In this document: one piece after another, positions 17,548 through 25,610 of the stretch
How positions within the stretch are numbered: position 1 is the stretch's first letter
Layout of the letters: each line of letters opens with the position of its first letter
Origin: Chromohalobacter sp. 11-W
GTDB lineage: Bacteria; Pseudomonadota; Gammaproteobacteria; Pseudomonadales; Halomonadaceae
Assembly: GCF_029889905.1 (NCBI RefSeq)
Contig: NZ_JARANZ010000003.1
Coordinates: 296,165-360,164, forward strand
DNA: 64,000 nucleotides
Direction of reading: 5' to 3'
Program-made: the position numbers and the translations under genes
The notes under the pieces: generated by a model
The model's input: the letters and a program-made list of their open reading frames with translations, nothing else
Databases searched by the model: none
What the model was told of the DNA's origin: nothing

Positions 17548-18750
17548 ATGCCGCCTAACCGGGTCGATATCGCCATCGTGGGAGGCGGATTGGTCGGCGC
17601 CAGCCTGGCATGTGCTCTGGCGCCGCTAATCGAGCGCCATGGGTTGCGCGTGGCGGTGATCGAGGCCGCGCCGTTGAACGCGACGCAGCCGACGACCTTC
17701 CAGCCCAGTTTCGATGCCCGCGCCAGCGCCATCGCGCAAGGTTCGCGCCGGCATTTCGAGCGGCTCGGGGTGTGGGCGTCGATGGCCGAGCGCGCCACGC
17801 CGATTCGCCAGATCCACGTCAGCGAACGCGGGCGTTTCGGGGCGACGCGGCTGACGGCCGGCGAGTTCCATCTCGACGCCCTGGGTTATGTGATCCCCAA
17901 CGCCTGGATGGGGCGCGTGCTGCACGCCGGGCTCGAATCGTTACCGCTGACCTGGCACTGCCCGGCGCGCGTCGAGGACATCGTGCCCATCGCCGACGGC
18001 CACCGCCTGACGCTCAGCGACGGCGCTTGCCTCGAGGCTGGCTTGACGGTGCTCGCCGATGGCGGCCGTTCTGGGCTCAAGGAGCGCCTGGGCATCGATA
18101 GCCAGGCGCAGTCCTATGAACAGCACGCCTTGATCGCCAACGTCGAGATCGGTCGAGACCACGCCGGCGTGGCCTATGAACGCTTCTCGACCCACGGCCC
18201 GATGGCGTTGCTGCCCCTGGCCGGGCGCCGCATGGCGCTGGTTTGGACTCACGCCAAGGTGCCACGCGAGGAGACGCTAGGCTGGAGCGACGCTGAGTGC
18301 CTGAGACATCTGCAAGAGGCCTTCGGCGACCGCCTGGGGCGCTTTCGGCGCATCGGGCATCGTGACGCCTATCCTCTGTCGCTGGTCACCGCTAACGAAC
18401 CGGTGCGCCCGCACCTGGCGATCATGGGCAACGCCGCTCACTCGTTGCACCCGGTCGCCGGGCAGGGGTTCAATCTTGCCTTGCGCGGCGTCATGGATTT
18501 GGTCGCATCGCTGGAAGCTGGGCTAGCGCAAGGCCAGGCTATCGGTGGTGCGCGTCTGCTGGGCGATTTCGAGGCCCGCCGCGCCGCCGACCGGCGTAAC
18601 GTCATCCGCTTCAGCGATGGCCTGATTCGCCTGTTCGGCATCGAGCATGCCGCGTTTTCCCACCTGCGTGCCGCGGGCCTGGTGGGACTCAATATCGTGA
18701 GTCCGCTGCGACGCACCCTGGCGCGCCGCGCCATGGGGCTGGAGCGATGA
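17548..18750 (+). CDS. ubiH: FAD-dependent 2-octaprenyl-6-methoxyphenol hydroxylase
   Basis: This 400-residue class A flavin monooxygenase acts in the aerobic ubiquinone pathway. The FAD dinucleotide motif is IAIVGGGLVGASLACAL at the N-terminus. VLADGGRSGLKERLG provides the DG motif, and the second FAD-contact motif is MGNAAHSLHPVAGQGFNLAL (GD-motif position reads GN). GGGAG precedes the ATG at 17548. The gene overlaps the next hydroxylase by 4 bp (ATGA), implying translational coupling. UbiH versus UbiF identity is inferred from order after pepP. Confidence 0.88.
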   Translation: MPPNRVDIAIVGGGLVGASLACALAPLIERHGLRVAVIEAAPLNATQPTTFQPSFDARASAIAQGSRRHFERLGVWASMAERATPIRQIHVSERGRFGATRLTAGEFHLDALGYVIPNAWMGRVLHAGLESLPLTWHCPARVEDIVPIADGHRLTLSDGACLEAGLTVLADGGRSGLKERLGIDSQAQSYEQHALIANVEIGRDHAGVAYERFSTHGPMALLPLAGRRMALVWTHAKVPREETLGWSDAECLRHLQEAFGDRLGRFRRIGHRDAYPLSLVTANEPVRPHLAIMGNAAHSLHPVAGQGFNLALRGVMDLVASLEAGLAQGQAIGGARLLGDFEARRAADRRNVIRFSDGLIRLFGIEHAAFSHLRAAGLVGLNIVSPLRRTLARRAMGLER

Positions 18751-20003
18751 AGGCCGACGAGGAAACCAGCATGGATGAGACAACACACGATGACGTGATC
18801 GTCGTCGGCGGCGGCATGGTGGGCAGCGCCCTGGCGGCGCTACTCGGCGAGGCCGGCATCTCGGTGACGGTGCTCGACGCCCGCCCCACGCCGCTGACGC
18901 GTGAAGACGTCGGCTATGGCCTGCCTGCGCCACGAGTCAGCGCCCTGACGCCGGTATCGCAACGTTTGTTGACGCATCTCGGCGCCTGGCCGTGGATCGC
19001 CGAGCGGCGCGTGTCGCCCTATCAAGGCATGCGCGTCTGGGATGGCGAAGGCAGCGGCGAGATCGCCTTCGCGGCGGTGGATATCGGCCTGCGCGAGCTC
19101 GGCCATATCGTCGAGAATGACGTCGTCCTGGCCGCCCTGGAAGCGCGCCTCGAGGCCTTGCCAAGCGTCACCCAGCGCTTCGGCACACGCGTGACGGGGC
19201 TCACCCGCGCGGCAGACGCGCAGGAGGTCACTCTCGACGATGGCAGCCGTTGGAAGGCGCCGCTGGTGGTCGCTGCCGACGGCGCACGCTCGCCGCTTCG
19301 CCACCTGGCGGGCATCGACGTCAGCGAGCGCGAGACCGGCCATGTGGCGTTGGTCACCACGCTGCGCTGCGAGCATGGTCATGGCGGCGTGGCGCGTCAG
19401 GTCTTCCTGCCCGACGGGCCGCTGGCCTTTCTGCCGCTGCGCGTCGAGGAAGACGATCGGCACTGCTCGATCGTCTGGTCGACCCGCCCCGAGCACGCTG
19501 AGCGCCTGCTGGCGTTATCGCCGGAGGCGTTCGCCCAGGCTCTGGGCGACGCCATGGAAGGCCGACTGGGCAAGATCGAGGTACTCGACGAGGTACACCA
19601 CTTCCCGCTGACCCAGCGCCACGCCCGTGAATACACCGCGCCGGGCCTGGCTCTGATCGGCGACGCCGCGCACAGTATCCACCCGCTGGCCGGCCAAGGC
19701 GTCAATCTCGGCTTTCTGGACGCGGCGGTGCTGGCGGAAGAAATCACCCACTCACGCCAACGCGGCGTAACACTCGGCGACGCCCGCACACTGGCGCGTT
19801 ACGCCCGCCGCCGGCGCGGCGACAACGCCGCCATGCTGGCACTGATGGACGGCTTCCGCCTTCTGTTCGGCGCCCAACACCCCGCGTTACGATTGATACG
19901 TAACGTCGGCCTCTCCAGTACCGACAAGCTCATGCCTCTCAAGCGCACCATGATTCGCCAAGCCGCCGGCGAACGTGGCGAACTCCCCGCCGTGTGTCGT
20001 TAA
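18747..20003 (+). CDS. ubiI: UbiI/VisC family ubiquinone hydroxylase
   Basis: A 418-residue flavin monooxygenase paralogous to the upstream UbiH. The motifs are VIVVGGGMVGSALAALLG, VVAADGARSPLRHLAG and LIGDAAHSIHPLAGQGVNLG. In E. coli UbiI/VisC performs C5 hydroxylation and sits after ubiH; the same order holds here. The start at 18747 overlaps ubiH by ATGA; an internal ATG at 18771 with GAGGAAA upstream is an alternative that would shorten the protein by 8 residues. Nothing in the motifs separates UbiI from UbiF. Confidence 0.85.
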   Translation: MKADEETSMDETTHDDVIVVGGGMVGSALAALLGEAGISVTVLDARPTPLTREDVGYGLPAPRVSALTPVSQRLLTHLGAWPWIAERRVSPYQGMRVWDGEGSGEIAFAAVDIGLRELGHIVENDVVLAALEARLEALPSVTQRFGTRVTGLTRAADAQEVTLDDGSRWKAPLVVAADGARSPLRHLAGIDVSERETGHVALVTTLRCEHGHGGVARQVFLPDGPLAFLPLRVEEDDRHCSIVWSTRPEHAERLLALSPEAFAQALGDAMEGRLGKIEVLDEVHHFPLTQRHAREYTAPGLALIGDAAHSIHPLAGQGVNLGFLDAAVLAEEITHSRQRGVTLGDARTLARYARRRRGDNAAMLALMDGFRLLFGAQHPALRLIRNVGLSSTDKLMPLKRTMIRQAAGERGELPAVCR

Positions 20004-20103
20004 GATGATCGTTGGGCCGGTTACATACCCGGCCCAGCTATTCTAAAGGGCGTGCTAACGGTGCCCATCATGGTGGCGGTGGTGTGTCTGAAATCTATAC
20101 TGA

Positions 20104-20300
20104 TTGGTTGATGAAATTGCCAGGCCCTATCAGCCAATGGTGATCGTGGGAAAAGGAACAAAGCTATGTTGATCTCCGGTGAGGATGGATCGGCTGTTCA
20201 GGAAACGCTCTACCTACTTTCTGTGCCGGGTATGCGTGACTCGATTCGCGAGGGAATGGGCACACCTATTGAAGAATGCGACGAAGAGCTGAGCTGGTGA
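20104..20300 (+). pseudogene. Frameshifted YefM/Phd-type antitoxin relic
   Basis: From 20104 one frame reads LVDEIARPYQPMVIVGK. The homology then continues one frame over as RNKAMLISGEDGSAVQETLY and on to EECDEELSW with a stop at 20300. The two halves join if one A is restored to the A-run at 20151-20154, so a single-base deletion broke the gene. The first ~20 codons (DNA-binding N-terminus) are not recognisable. YefM/Phd antitoxins bind their own promoter and neutralise YoeB-type RNases. A 44-codon C-terminal piece could still be translated from ATG 20166. Confidence 0.8.
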
Positions 20301-20306
20301 CGGAAA

Positions 20307-20462
20307 AGCGCGTATCGCAAGCCTCCCCCATTTGAAAAGCTTGTCGGTGATCTTGCCGGGGCTTATTCTCGCAGAATCAATATCCAGCACCGTCTTGTTT
20401 ACCAAGTGCTTGATGATGAGAAAGTGGTGAAAATTCTCAGGCTCTGGAGCCATTATGAATAG
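20307..20462 (+). pseudogene. Txe/YoeB-type toxin relic lacking the N-terminus
   Basis: The frame 20307-20462 encodes YRKPPPFEKLVGDLAGAYSR, then RINIQHRLVYQVL and VVKILRLWSHYE, the C-terminal 49 residues or so of the Txe/YoeB mRNA interferase family, including the substrate-side Arg-Arg and terminal His-Tyr. About 35 N-terminal residues and the start codon, which normally overlaps the antitoxin stop, are missing. A deletion is inferred between the antitoxin stop (20300) and 20310. Toxin activity is not expected. Confidence 0.8.
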
Positions 20463-20497
20463 TACTGCGTTTTTTCAGTAGCGCCGAACAACGCTTC

Positions 20498-21385
20498 CTA
20501 AGCTGAACGAACGAAAGCCTGTGCTGCTGGTGATAAATGACGGTAACCCAAGACGAGGTCGAATTCAGGTTCAGCACTTGATAGCGGATGATAGCTTATC
20601 CGGTCTCCACGAAAGCCACTCATGCTCTCGGGAACAACGGAGACTCCTGCTCCGACTGCCACCAGCGACAGCACGGCGTGCATCCCGTACGCTTCCTGCG
20701 TAACCTCGGGCACAAAGCCTGCATTCGCGCAAAGTCGGATAACCTGCAGATGAAAACCACGCCCTTCAACCATCGGCCATAGGATGAACGGTTCGTCTGA
20801 GAGATCGCTAAGTATTAGGCCTGGTCGCTTGCCGAGGAGGTGATCTTTCGGGATGGCCATGCACAAGCGGTCACTGTCGAACAATGTCTGATCGACGTCT
20901 TCAGCATTTGCAAGCGGTGGAATCAACACACCTACGTCCAGCCTTCCATCGCGTAATGCGGCAACCTGTGCAGCGGTAGTCGCCTCATGTAGCTCAAGAC
21001 GAACTTGTGGATGATTTGTCCTAAATTCACGAATGACATCAGGTAACCGTCCATAAAGCGAACTTCCCACATAGCCTAGGCGCACGACACCTGTTCGGCC
21101 TGCTGCTACATCTGCCGTAGCGGTGATCGCCTGCTCCGCCCGCCGAAGGGTTTCGCGTGATTCATAAAGAAATTTCTTTCCCGCGGGGGTCAAGCCAAGT
21201 ACGCGGTTGCCGCGATTGATCAGGGCGGCATTGATATCGGACTCCAGCTTGCGGATGGCGCTGGTAAGAGGGGGCTGCGACATATTCAGCCGCTCTGCTG
21301 CACGATGGAAGTGCAACTCTTCCGCAACGGCGACGAATTGCTCCATTGCGCGCAAAGTGATTCGAGCCCGAGCATTTATCGCCAT
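20498..21385 (-). CDS. LysR family transcriptional regulator
   Basis: 295 residues. The N-terminal winged helix reads MEQFVAVAEELHFHRAAERL then NMSQPPLTSAIRKLE, the typical LysR recognition region, and the C-terminal periplasmic-binding-like effector domain follows (RLGYVGSSLYGRLPDVIREF). The AEELHFHRAAERL wording is close to the BenM/CatM-like group that responds to aromatic or organic acids, but the effector is unknown. It is divergent from a short-chain dehydrogenase across 139 bp with an inverted repeat, so it probably controls that gene. The start is placed at 21385; the upstream TTG has no ribosome site. Confidence 0.85.
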   Translation of the reverse strand: MAINARARITLRAMEQFVAVAEELHFHRAAERLNMSQPPLTSAIRKLESDINAALINRGNRVLGLTPAGKKFLYESRETLRRAEQAITATADVAAGRTGVVRLGYVGSSLYGRLPDVIREFRTNHPQVRLELHEATTAAQVAALRDGRLDVGVLIPPLANAEDVDQTLFDSDRLCMAIPKDHLLGKRPGLILSDLSDEPFILWPMVEGRGFHLQVIRLCANAGFVPEVTQEAYGMHAVLSLVAVGAGVSVVPESMSGFRGDRISYHPLSSAEPEFDLVLGYRHLSPAAQAFVRSA

Positions 21386-21418
21386 ATCCCGCCCCAAAAA
21401 TGTATTCAGCTTGCCAAT

Positions 21419-21435
21419 GATACTAAAAATGTATC
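21419..21435. promoter_or_regulatory. Candidate LysR-binding inverted repeat
   Basis: GATAC (21419-21423) and GTATC (21431-21435) are perfect complements around a 7-bp A/T core, giving a 17-bp LysR-type T-N11-A site between the divergent lysR and SDR genes. ATGTATCG recurs about 30 bp away at 21460, as expected for a recognition plus activation site pair. Confidence 0.5.
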
Positions 21436-21524
21436 GTAATGCATTGCATGTTGTATTTTATGTATCGTGAGTCTAGCTCCATGCTTCTCCTAAACATGTT
21501 CTTGTAAAGAATGGAGAGTGTGGG

Positions 21525-22409
21525 ATGGTGGATTTCAAAGGTCAGGTAGTGCTCATAACCGGAGCGGGTCGAGGGCTCGGCCTTTCGTATGCCCGGCTTA
21601 TCGGGCAGCTGGGGGCGACGGTCCTGATCCAGGATATCGGTGCCGCCTCGAATGGTCATGGCGTCGATTCGCAGATTGCGGAGCGCGCGGCAGAGACGCT
21701 GCGACTGGAGGGGCTGAATGTCCAAGCAATTTCCGGTGATATTGGTTCACGCGAGGGATGCCATGACCTCTGCAGAGACGCCTTGAGGAGAGGTGGACGA
21801 CTGGACGCCTTGATTCATAATGCAGGCTGGGTTGCCCACCAGAGCATTGAGTCGATAGACGAAAGTTCGTTTGATCATATGATGGACATCTCCACCAAGG
21901 CGCCTCTCTGGCTCGCACAGGCGGCATGGCCGGAGATGAAATCGGCGGCCTATGGCCGCATCGTCATGACGACCTCTTGCCGGGCGCTGTACCCACAGTA
22001 TGTTCAGAATGGTCTTGCGTCATACGCGGCTGCCAAGATGGCTGTGGTGGGACTGGTGAATGTCTTGGCTTCTGAAGGCGCACAGGACGGCATTATCGTC
22101 AATGCAGTGTCGCCAGTCGCCAAAACACGCATGTGGGGGATAGAGGGCGAGCCGGATGAGCTGCGGCCCTCTGAGGTGGCCCCGGGGGTGGCGTATCTCG
22201 CCTCCCCGGCATGCCCCGAAGGTGGCTGGATACTCCGCGCTGCGAACGGGCAGTTTCATGCCACCAGGGCTATAGAAGCCGAGGGCGTAGACTATCCCCG
22301 TAATCTTCGTGCGGTTCACGCTGCAACCGCTCATGAGGTTGCGGCGAACTGGGCACTGATCGCTGTGGCTGACGTGGAGCCGCGACGGAAAAAGACTCTA
22401 CGTCACTGA
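21525..22409 (+). CDS. Short-chain dehydrogenase/reductase
   Basis: A 294-residue classical SDR oxidoreductase. The NAD(P) motif is LITGAGRGLGLSYARL, the NAG motif is IHNAGWV and the catalytic pair is YAAAK with an upstream Ser in TTSCRALYPQ. The Asp in IQDIG after strand 2 suggests NAD rather than NADP preference. A ~50-residue C-terminal extension is longer than the 250-residue family norm. GGAG lies upstream of the ATG. Divergent to a LysR regulator that probably governs it. The substrate is unknown. Confidence 0.85.
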   Translation: MVDFKGQVVLITGAGRGLGLSYARLIGQLGATVLIQDIGAASNGHGVDSQIAERAAETLRLEGLNVQAISGDIGSREGCHDLCRDALRRGGRLDALIHNAGWVAHQSIESIDESSFDHMMDISTKAPLWLAQAAWPEMKSAAYGRIVMTTSCRALYPQYVQNGLASYAAAKMAVVGLVNVLASEGAQDGIIVNAVSPVAKTRMWGIEGEPDELRPSEVAPGVAYLASPACPEGGWILRAANGQFHATRAIEAEGVDYPRNLRAVHAATAHEVAANWALIAVADVEPRRKKTLRH

Positions 22410-22795
22410 CTCCCTGCGCGGATATCCCCGGCAGGGAACATCCTTGGACTGCTTGAGCTTCCTGTGCCGCGCCCTACGAGCTGTACCTTTGCTGATAGCG
22501 ATCAATGTCTGTATGTAACCTCGGCTCGGCTTGGTTTATCGAAAAGTGAGCTTGAGGAAGCGCCTGAATCAGGAGCCTTACTGCGGATCGATTATGATGG
22601 AGCACTAATGTGAAAGTGATAAAAGCTTTAGAGCAGCACCGCAAGGATCTGCGGGTCAAGAAGCTTGTTGCGGCGTGAAGCTGCACCTAACCTTCCTGGT
22701 ATCTCCAAAGAACACGTGTCATGAGCGAAGGCCCTCCCCTTCGCCCATGACTCGTGCGTGTAGACAACGGATCAGATACCCATGGAGGCGAGTTC
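22410..22795. other. 386-bp spacer without a supported gene
   Basis: Between the SDR and macro-domain genes. A 22-codon frame at about 22610-22678 (MKVIKALEQHRKDL from GTG) and a short open stretch before it look protein-like but match no family I recognise and have no clear start. A small gene remnant is possible. No terminator or tRNA is seen. Confidence 0.4.
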
Positions 22796-23332
22796 ATGAC
22801 GAAACGCAATCATCAGGGCGTCACGCTTGAGTGTGTGCAGGGCGATATTGCGCGCCAGCCGGATATGGACGCCATCGTGAACGCGGCGAATGCGGAGTTG
22901 CGTATCGGCGGCGGTGTGGCGGGTGCGATTCATCGTGGTGCGGGGCCGGAACTGGAGCGGGAATGCCAGCCGCTGGCGCCCATTCAGCCGGGGCAAGCGG
23001 TGATCACCGGCGCTCATAACTTGCCCAATCGCTCGGTGGTGCATTGCCTAGGTCCGGTGTACGGCGTGGACGCGCCCGCCGAGCCGTTGCTGGCGGCCTG
23101 TTATCGCAATGCGCTAGAACTGGCCGAGCAACATGGGCTTACCTCCATCGCCTTTCCGGCGATCTCGACCGGGGCCTTCGGATATCCGCTAGAAGCGGCG
23201 ACGCAGGTGGCGTTCAAGACGGTGATCGAGATGCTGCCCCAGCTATCCTCGGTCAAGCATATCCGCTTCGTGCTGTTCCAGGAGGCGGACGTTCGGGTTC
23301 ATGAAGAGGTGCTCGAGCGCTTGCTCGATTGA
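22796..23332 (+). CDS. ymdB: Macro-domain O-acetyl-ADP-ribose deacetylase
   Basis: 178 residues forming one macro domain. Signatures are DAIVNAANAELRIGGGVAG (ADP-ribose adenine and catalytic Asn/Asp region) and AFPAISTGAFGYPLE (phosphate loop). The family removes the acetyl group from O-acetyl-ADP-ribose and can hydrolyse ADP-ribose ester links; E. coli YmdB also modulates RNase III. Start 22796 is supported by GGAGG 8 nt upstream. It appears monocistronic. The YmdB symbol rests on length and the class I motif. Confidence 0.85.
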   Translation: MTKRNHQGVTLECVQGDIARQPDMDAIVNAANAELRIGGGVAGAIHRGAGPELERECQPLAPIQPGQAVITGAHNLPNRSVVHCLGPVYGVDAPAEPLLAACYRNALELAEQHGLTSIAFPAISTGAFGYPLEAATQVAFKTVIEMLPQLSSVKHIRFVLFQEADVRVHEEVLERLLD

Positions 23333-23561
23333 AACGACGCCATTAACTGAAACGCTATCATTGTCGGGCGCCGGACGGTCCTGCTTTCGGTGCCCCCTAC
23401 CTTTCTCCCCCAAGACACACTCGCTTCGGACGACGAATCTGTCTGCCGGTGCTGCTCCGTACGGCCCTGCCTAGAAAGTGACTGCCCACTTTTTGTTGTT
23501 TAGATACTGGTGCCTAACCGATACCGAGTGCGTGGCGCGCAAGAGGCTTTGCAGTATTTTG

Positions 23562-23600
23562 TTGTACGAATGTTTCTTTCTTGTACGATATTTGTATAAT
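23562..23600 (+). promoter_or_regulatory. Putative promoter of the chemoreceptor gene with repeated box
   Basis: A perfect -10 TATAAT is at 23595-23600. The octamer TTGTACGA occurs twice upstream, at 23562-23569 and 23581-23588 (19-bp spacing). The start would be near 23607 with a 67-nt leader to the GTG at 23674. A good -35 hexamer is lacking, which suggests activator dependence at the repeated box. The rest of 23333-23673 shows nothing recognisable. Confidence 0.45.
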
Positions 23601-23673
23601 TATTCCTGTCGCTGGACGAAAGATCGTCTTCGGTGCATGTGCTTTCTTCGATTCGCCAGATAGGAATAACATC

Positions 23674-25407
23674 GTGAAAACCATATTTTCATGGCTCCAG
23701 GGAACGACGATTCGTGCCCGAATGACGGCTGGCTTTGCCAGTGTTCTCTTGCTGATGGTCATCCTGACTGCCGAAGGGATACGTGAGGTCAACTTGATCG
23801 ACCACAGCATGAAGGTCATCAACGACGTCAATAGCGTCAAACAACAGTATGCGGTTGATTTTCGTGGCAGTGTCCACGACCGCGCTATCGCCGTGCGTGA
23901 TGCGGTACTGGTCGATGACGAGGCCAGCCTCGAGCCGATCCTGGCGGATATCAAGCGCCTCGAAGGCGACTACCGCGAGGCTGCCGCCGGCATGCAGGAC
24001 CTCTTCTCGCGTGGTGATGTCACCGCCGACGAGCGTAACGCCCTGGCCGCTATTCAGGAGATCAAGGCCACGACCATGCCGTTGATCGATGAAGTGATCG
24101 AGCGACGCCAGGCAGGCGATATCACCGGCGCTAAGCAATTGCTGCTCAATGAAGCGGCGCCGGCTTTTCGGACCTGGCTGAATGACATAAATGCTTTCAT
24201 TACCCTGTAGGAACGGCTCAATGCGGCCGAAACCGGTTTTGCGCGCAACATCGCCGAAAATTTCCAAATCACCATGCTGGTGCTATGCCTGGGCGCTCTG
24301 GTGATAGGGGCCTTGGTGGCTACAGTGTTGACCCGGCTACTATTGCGAGAGTTCGGCGCTGAGCCCTATGAGGTCAAGGCCTTCGCCGAGGCGGTGGGCA
24401 ATGGCGACCTGACACGTCAGGTATCGTTAAAGCCACAATATCGAAACAGCATCATGGCCGCCCAGGTGGCGATGGCGGAAAAGCTGAAAACCACAGTGTT
24501 GGAAGTGCGCGGTTCGGCCGAATCGGTGGCGACCAATAGCGAGCAGATCGCCGAGGGGAATAACGAACTTTCGTCCCGCACCGAGCAGCAAGCGAGCTCC
24601 CTGGCCGCGACCGCCTCTGCCATGGAGGAGCTGGGCAGCACCGTTCAGCAAAACGCCGACAACGCCGTGGAAGCACGTAAGCAGGCTGCCAATGCCTCGC
24701 AAATCGCCGAAGAGGGTGGTGAGGTCGTCACGCAGGTGGTGCAGACCATGCACGACATCGATGGCAGCTCCAGAGAAGTAGCCGAGATCATTTCGATGAT
24801 CGACGGTATCGCCTTCCAGACCAATATCCTGGCGCTCAACGCCTCCGTCGAGGCGGCGCGTGCCGGTGAGCACGGCCGAGGTTTTGCCGTGGTCGCTCAG
24901 GAAGTGCGCGAGCTCGCCAGCCGCTCTGCGGCGTCGGCCAAGGAGATCAACGCCTTGATCACCGCCAATCGCAAGCGTGTTGAGCAGGGGACGGAACTGG
25001 CCACCCAAGCCGGCAAGACCACCGAAGACGTGGTGGCATCCGTCAAGCGCGTGACCGAACTGATGGAAGAAATCAGCAACGCGACCGCCGAACAGCGCGA
25101 TGGCGTGCAGCAGGCGGGTGAAGCCGTTACCCAGATGGATCAGGTCACGCAGCAGAACGCGACCTTGGTCGAGCAGAGCGCCAGCGCCTCCAACAATCTC
25201 AAGGAGCGCGCACACAAGCTAATGGAGCTGATGTCGGCCTTCCAGCTTGGCGATGTTTCGTCACAGGCCACACGCCAGGCAACCGATCGCTCCCAGGTGG
25301 CCCCGCACAGCGCAGGCCAACAGCGGGCACCGGCATCCTCGTCTCGACTGCCGAGCACCCGCAGCACGGCGCGCCAGACCACCGAGGAAGAGTGGGAAGC
25401 GTTCTAA
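23674..25407 (+). pseudogene. Methyl-accepting chemotaxis protein split by an in-frame amber stop
   Basis: A 577-codon receptor frame is interrupted only by TAG at 24208-24210 (codon 179), where CAG is the obvious parent; homology continues in the same frame. Order: TM1 (about 12-32), four-helix-bundle periplasmic domain (about 33-195), TM2 (ITMLVLCLGALVIGAL, about 200-225), HAMP-like linker and a cytoplasmic signalling hairpin with IDGIAFQTNILALNAS at the CheA/CheW tip. The tail ends EEEWEAF, a CheR-tether-like pentapeptide. GTG at 23674 follows AGGAAT. The stop lies just before TM2, so a truncated sensor and an unanchored signal part would result unless read through. Confidence 0.85.
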
Positions 25408-25610
25408 GCGCTGTCTGAAAATCGACGACCGTTCGCCTGGAACGGCATGCCACAACGACCGCCGCCGGCGGTCGTTTGGCGTCGAGGCCCCGCCCGCCTC
25501 GATATTGCACCACTCGACTCTTCTCCCACCCAAGACACACCCGCTTGAAACCCGGATAATGGCGAGCAATTCGCCTGCGGGCGCACCCGACACCAACCCG
25601 GTTTTTGTAC

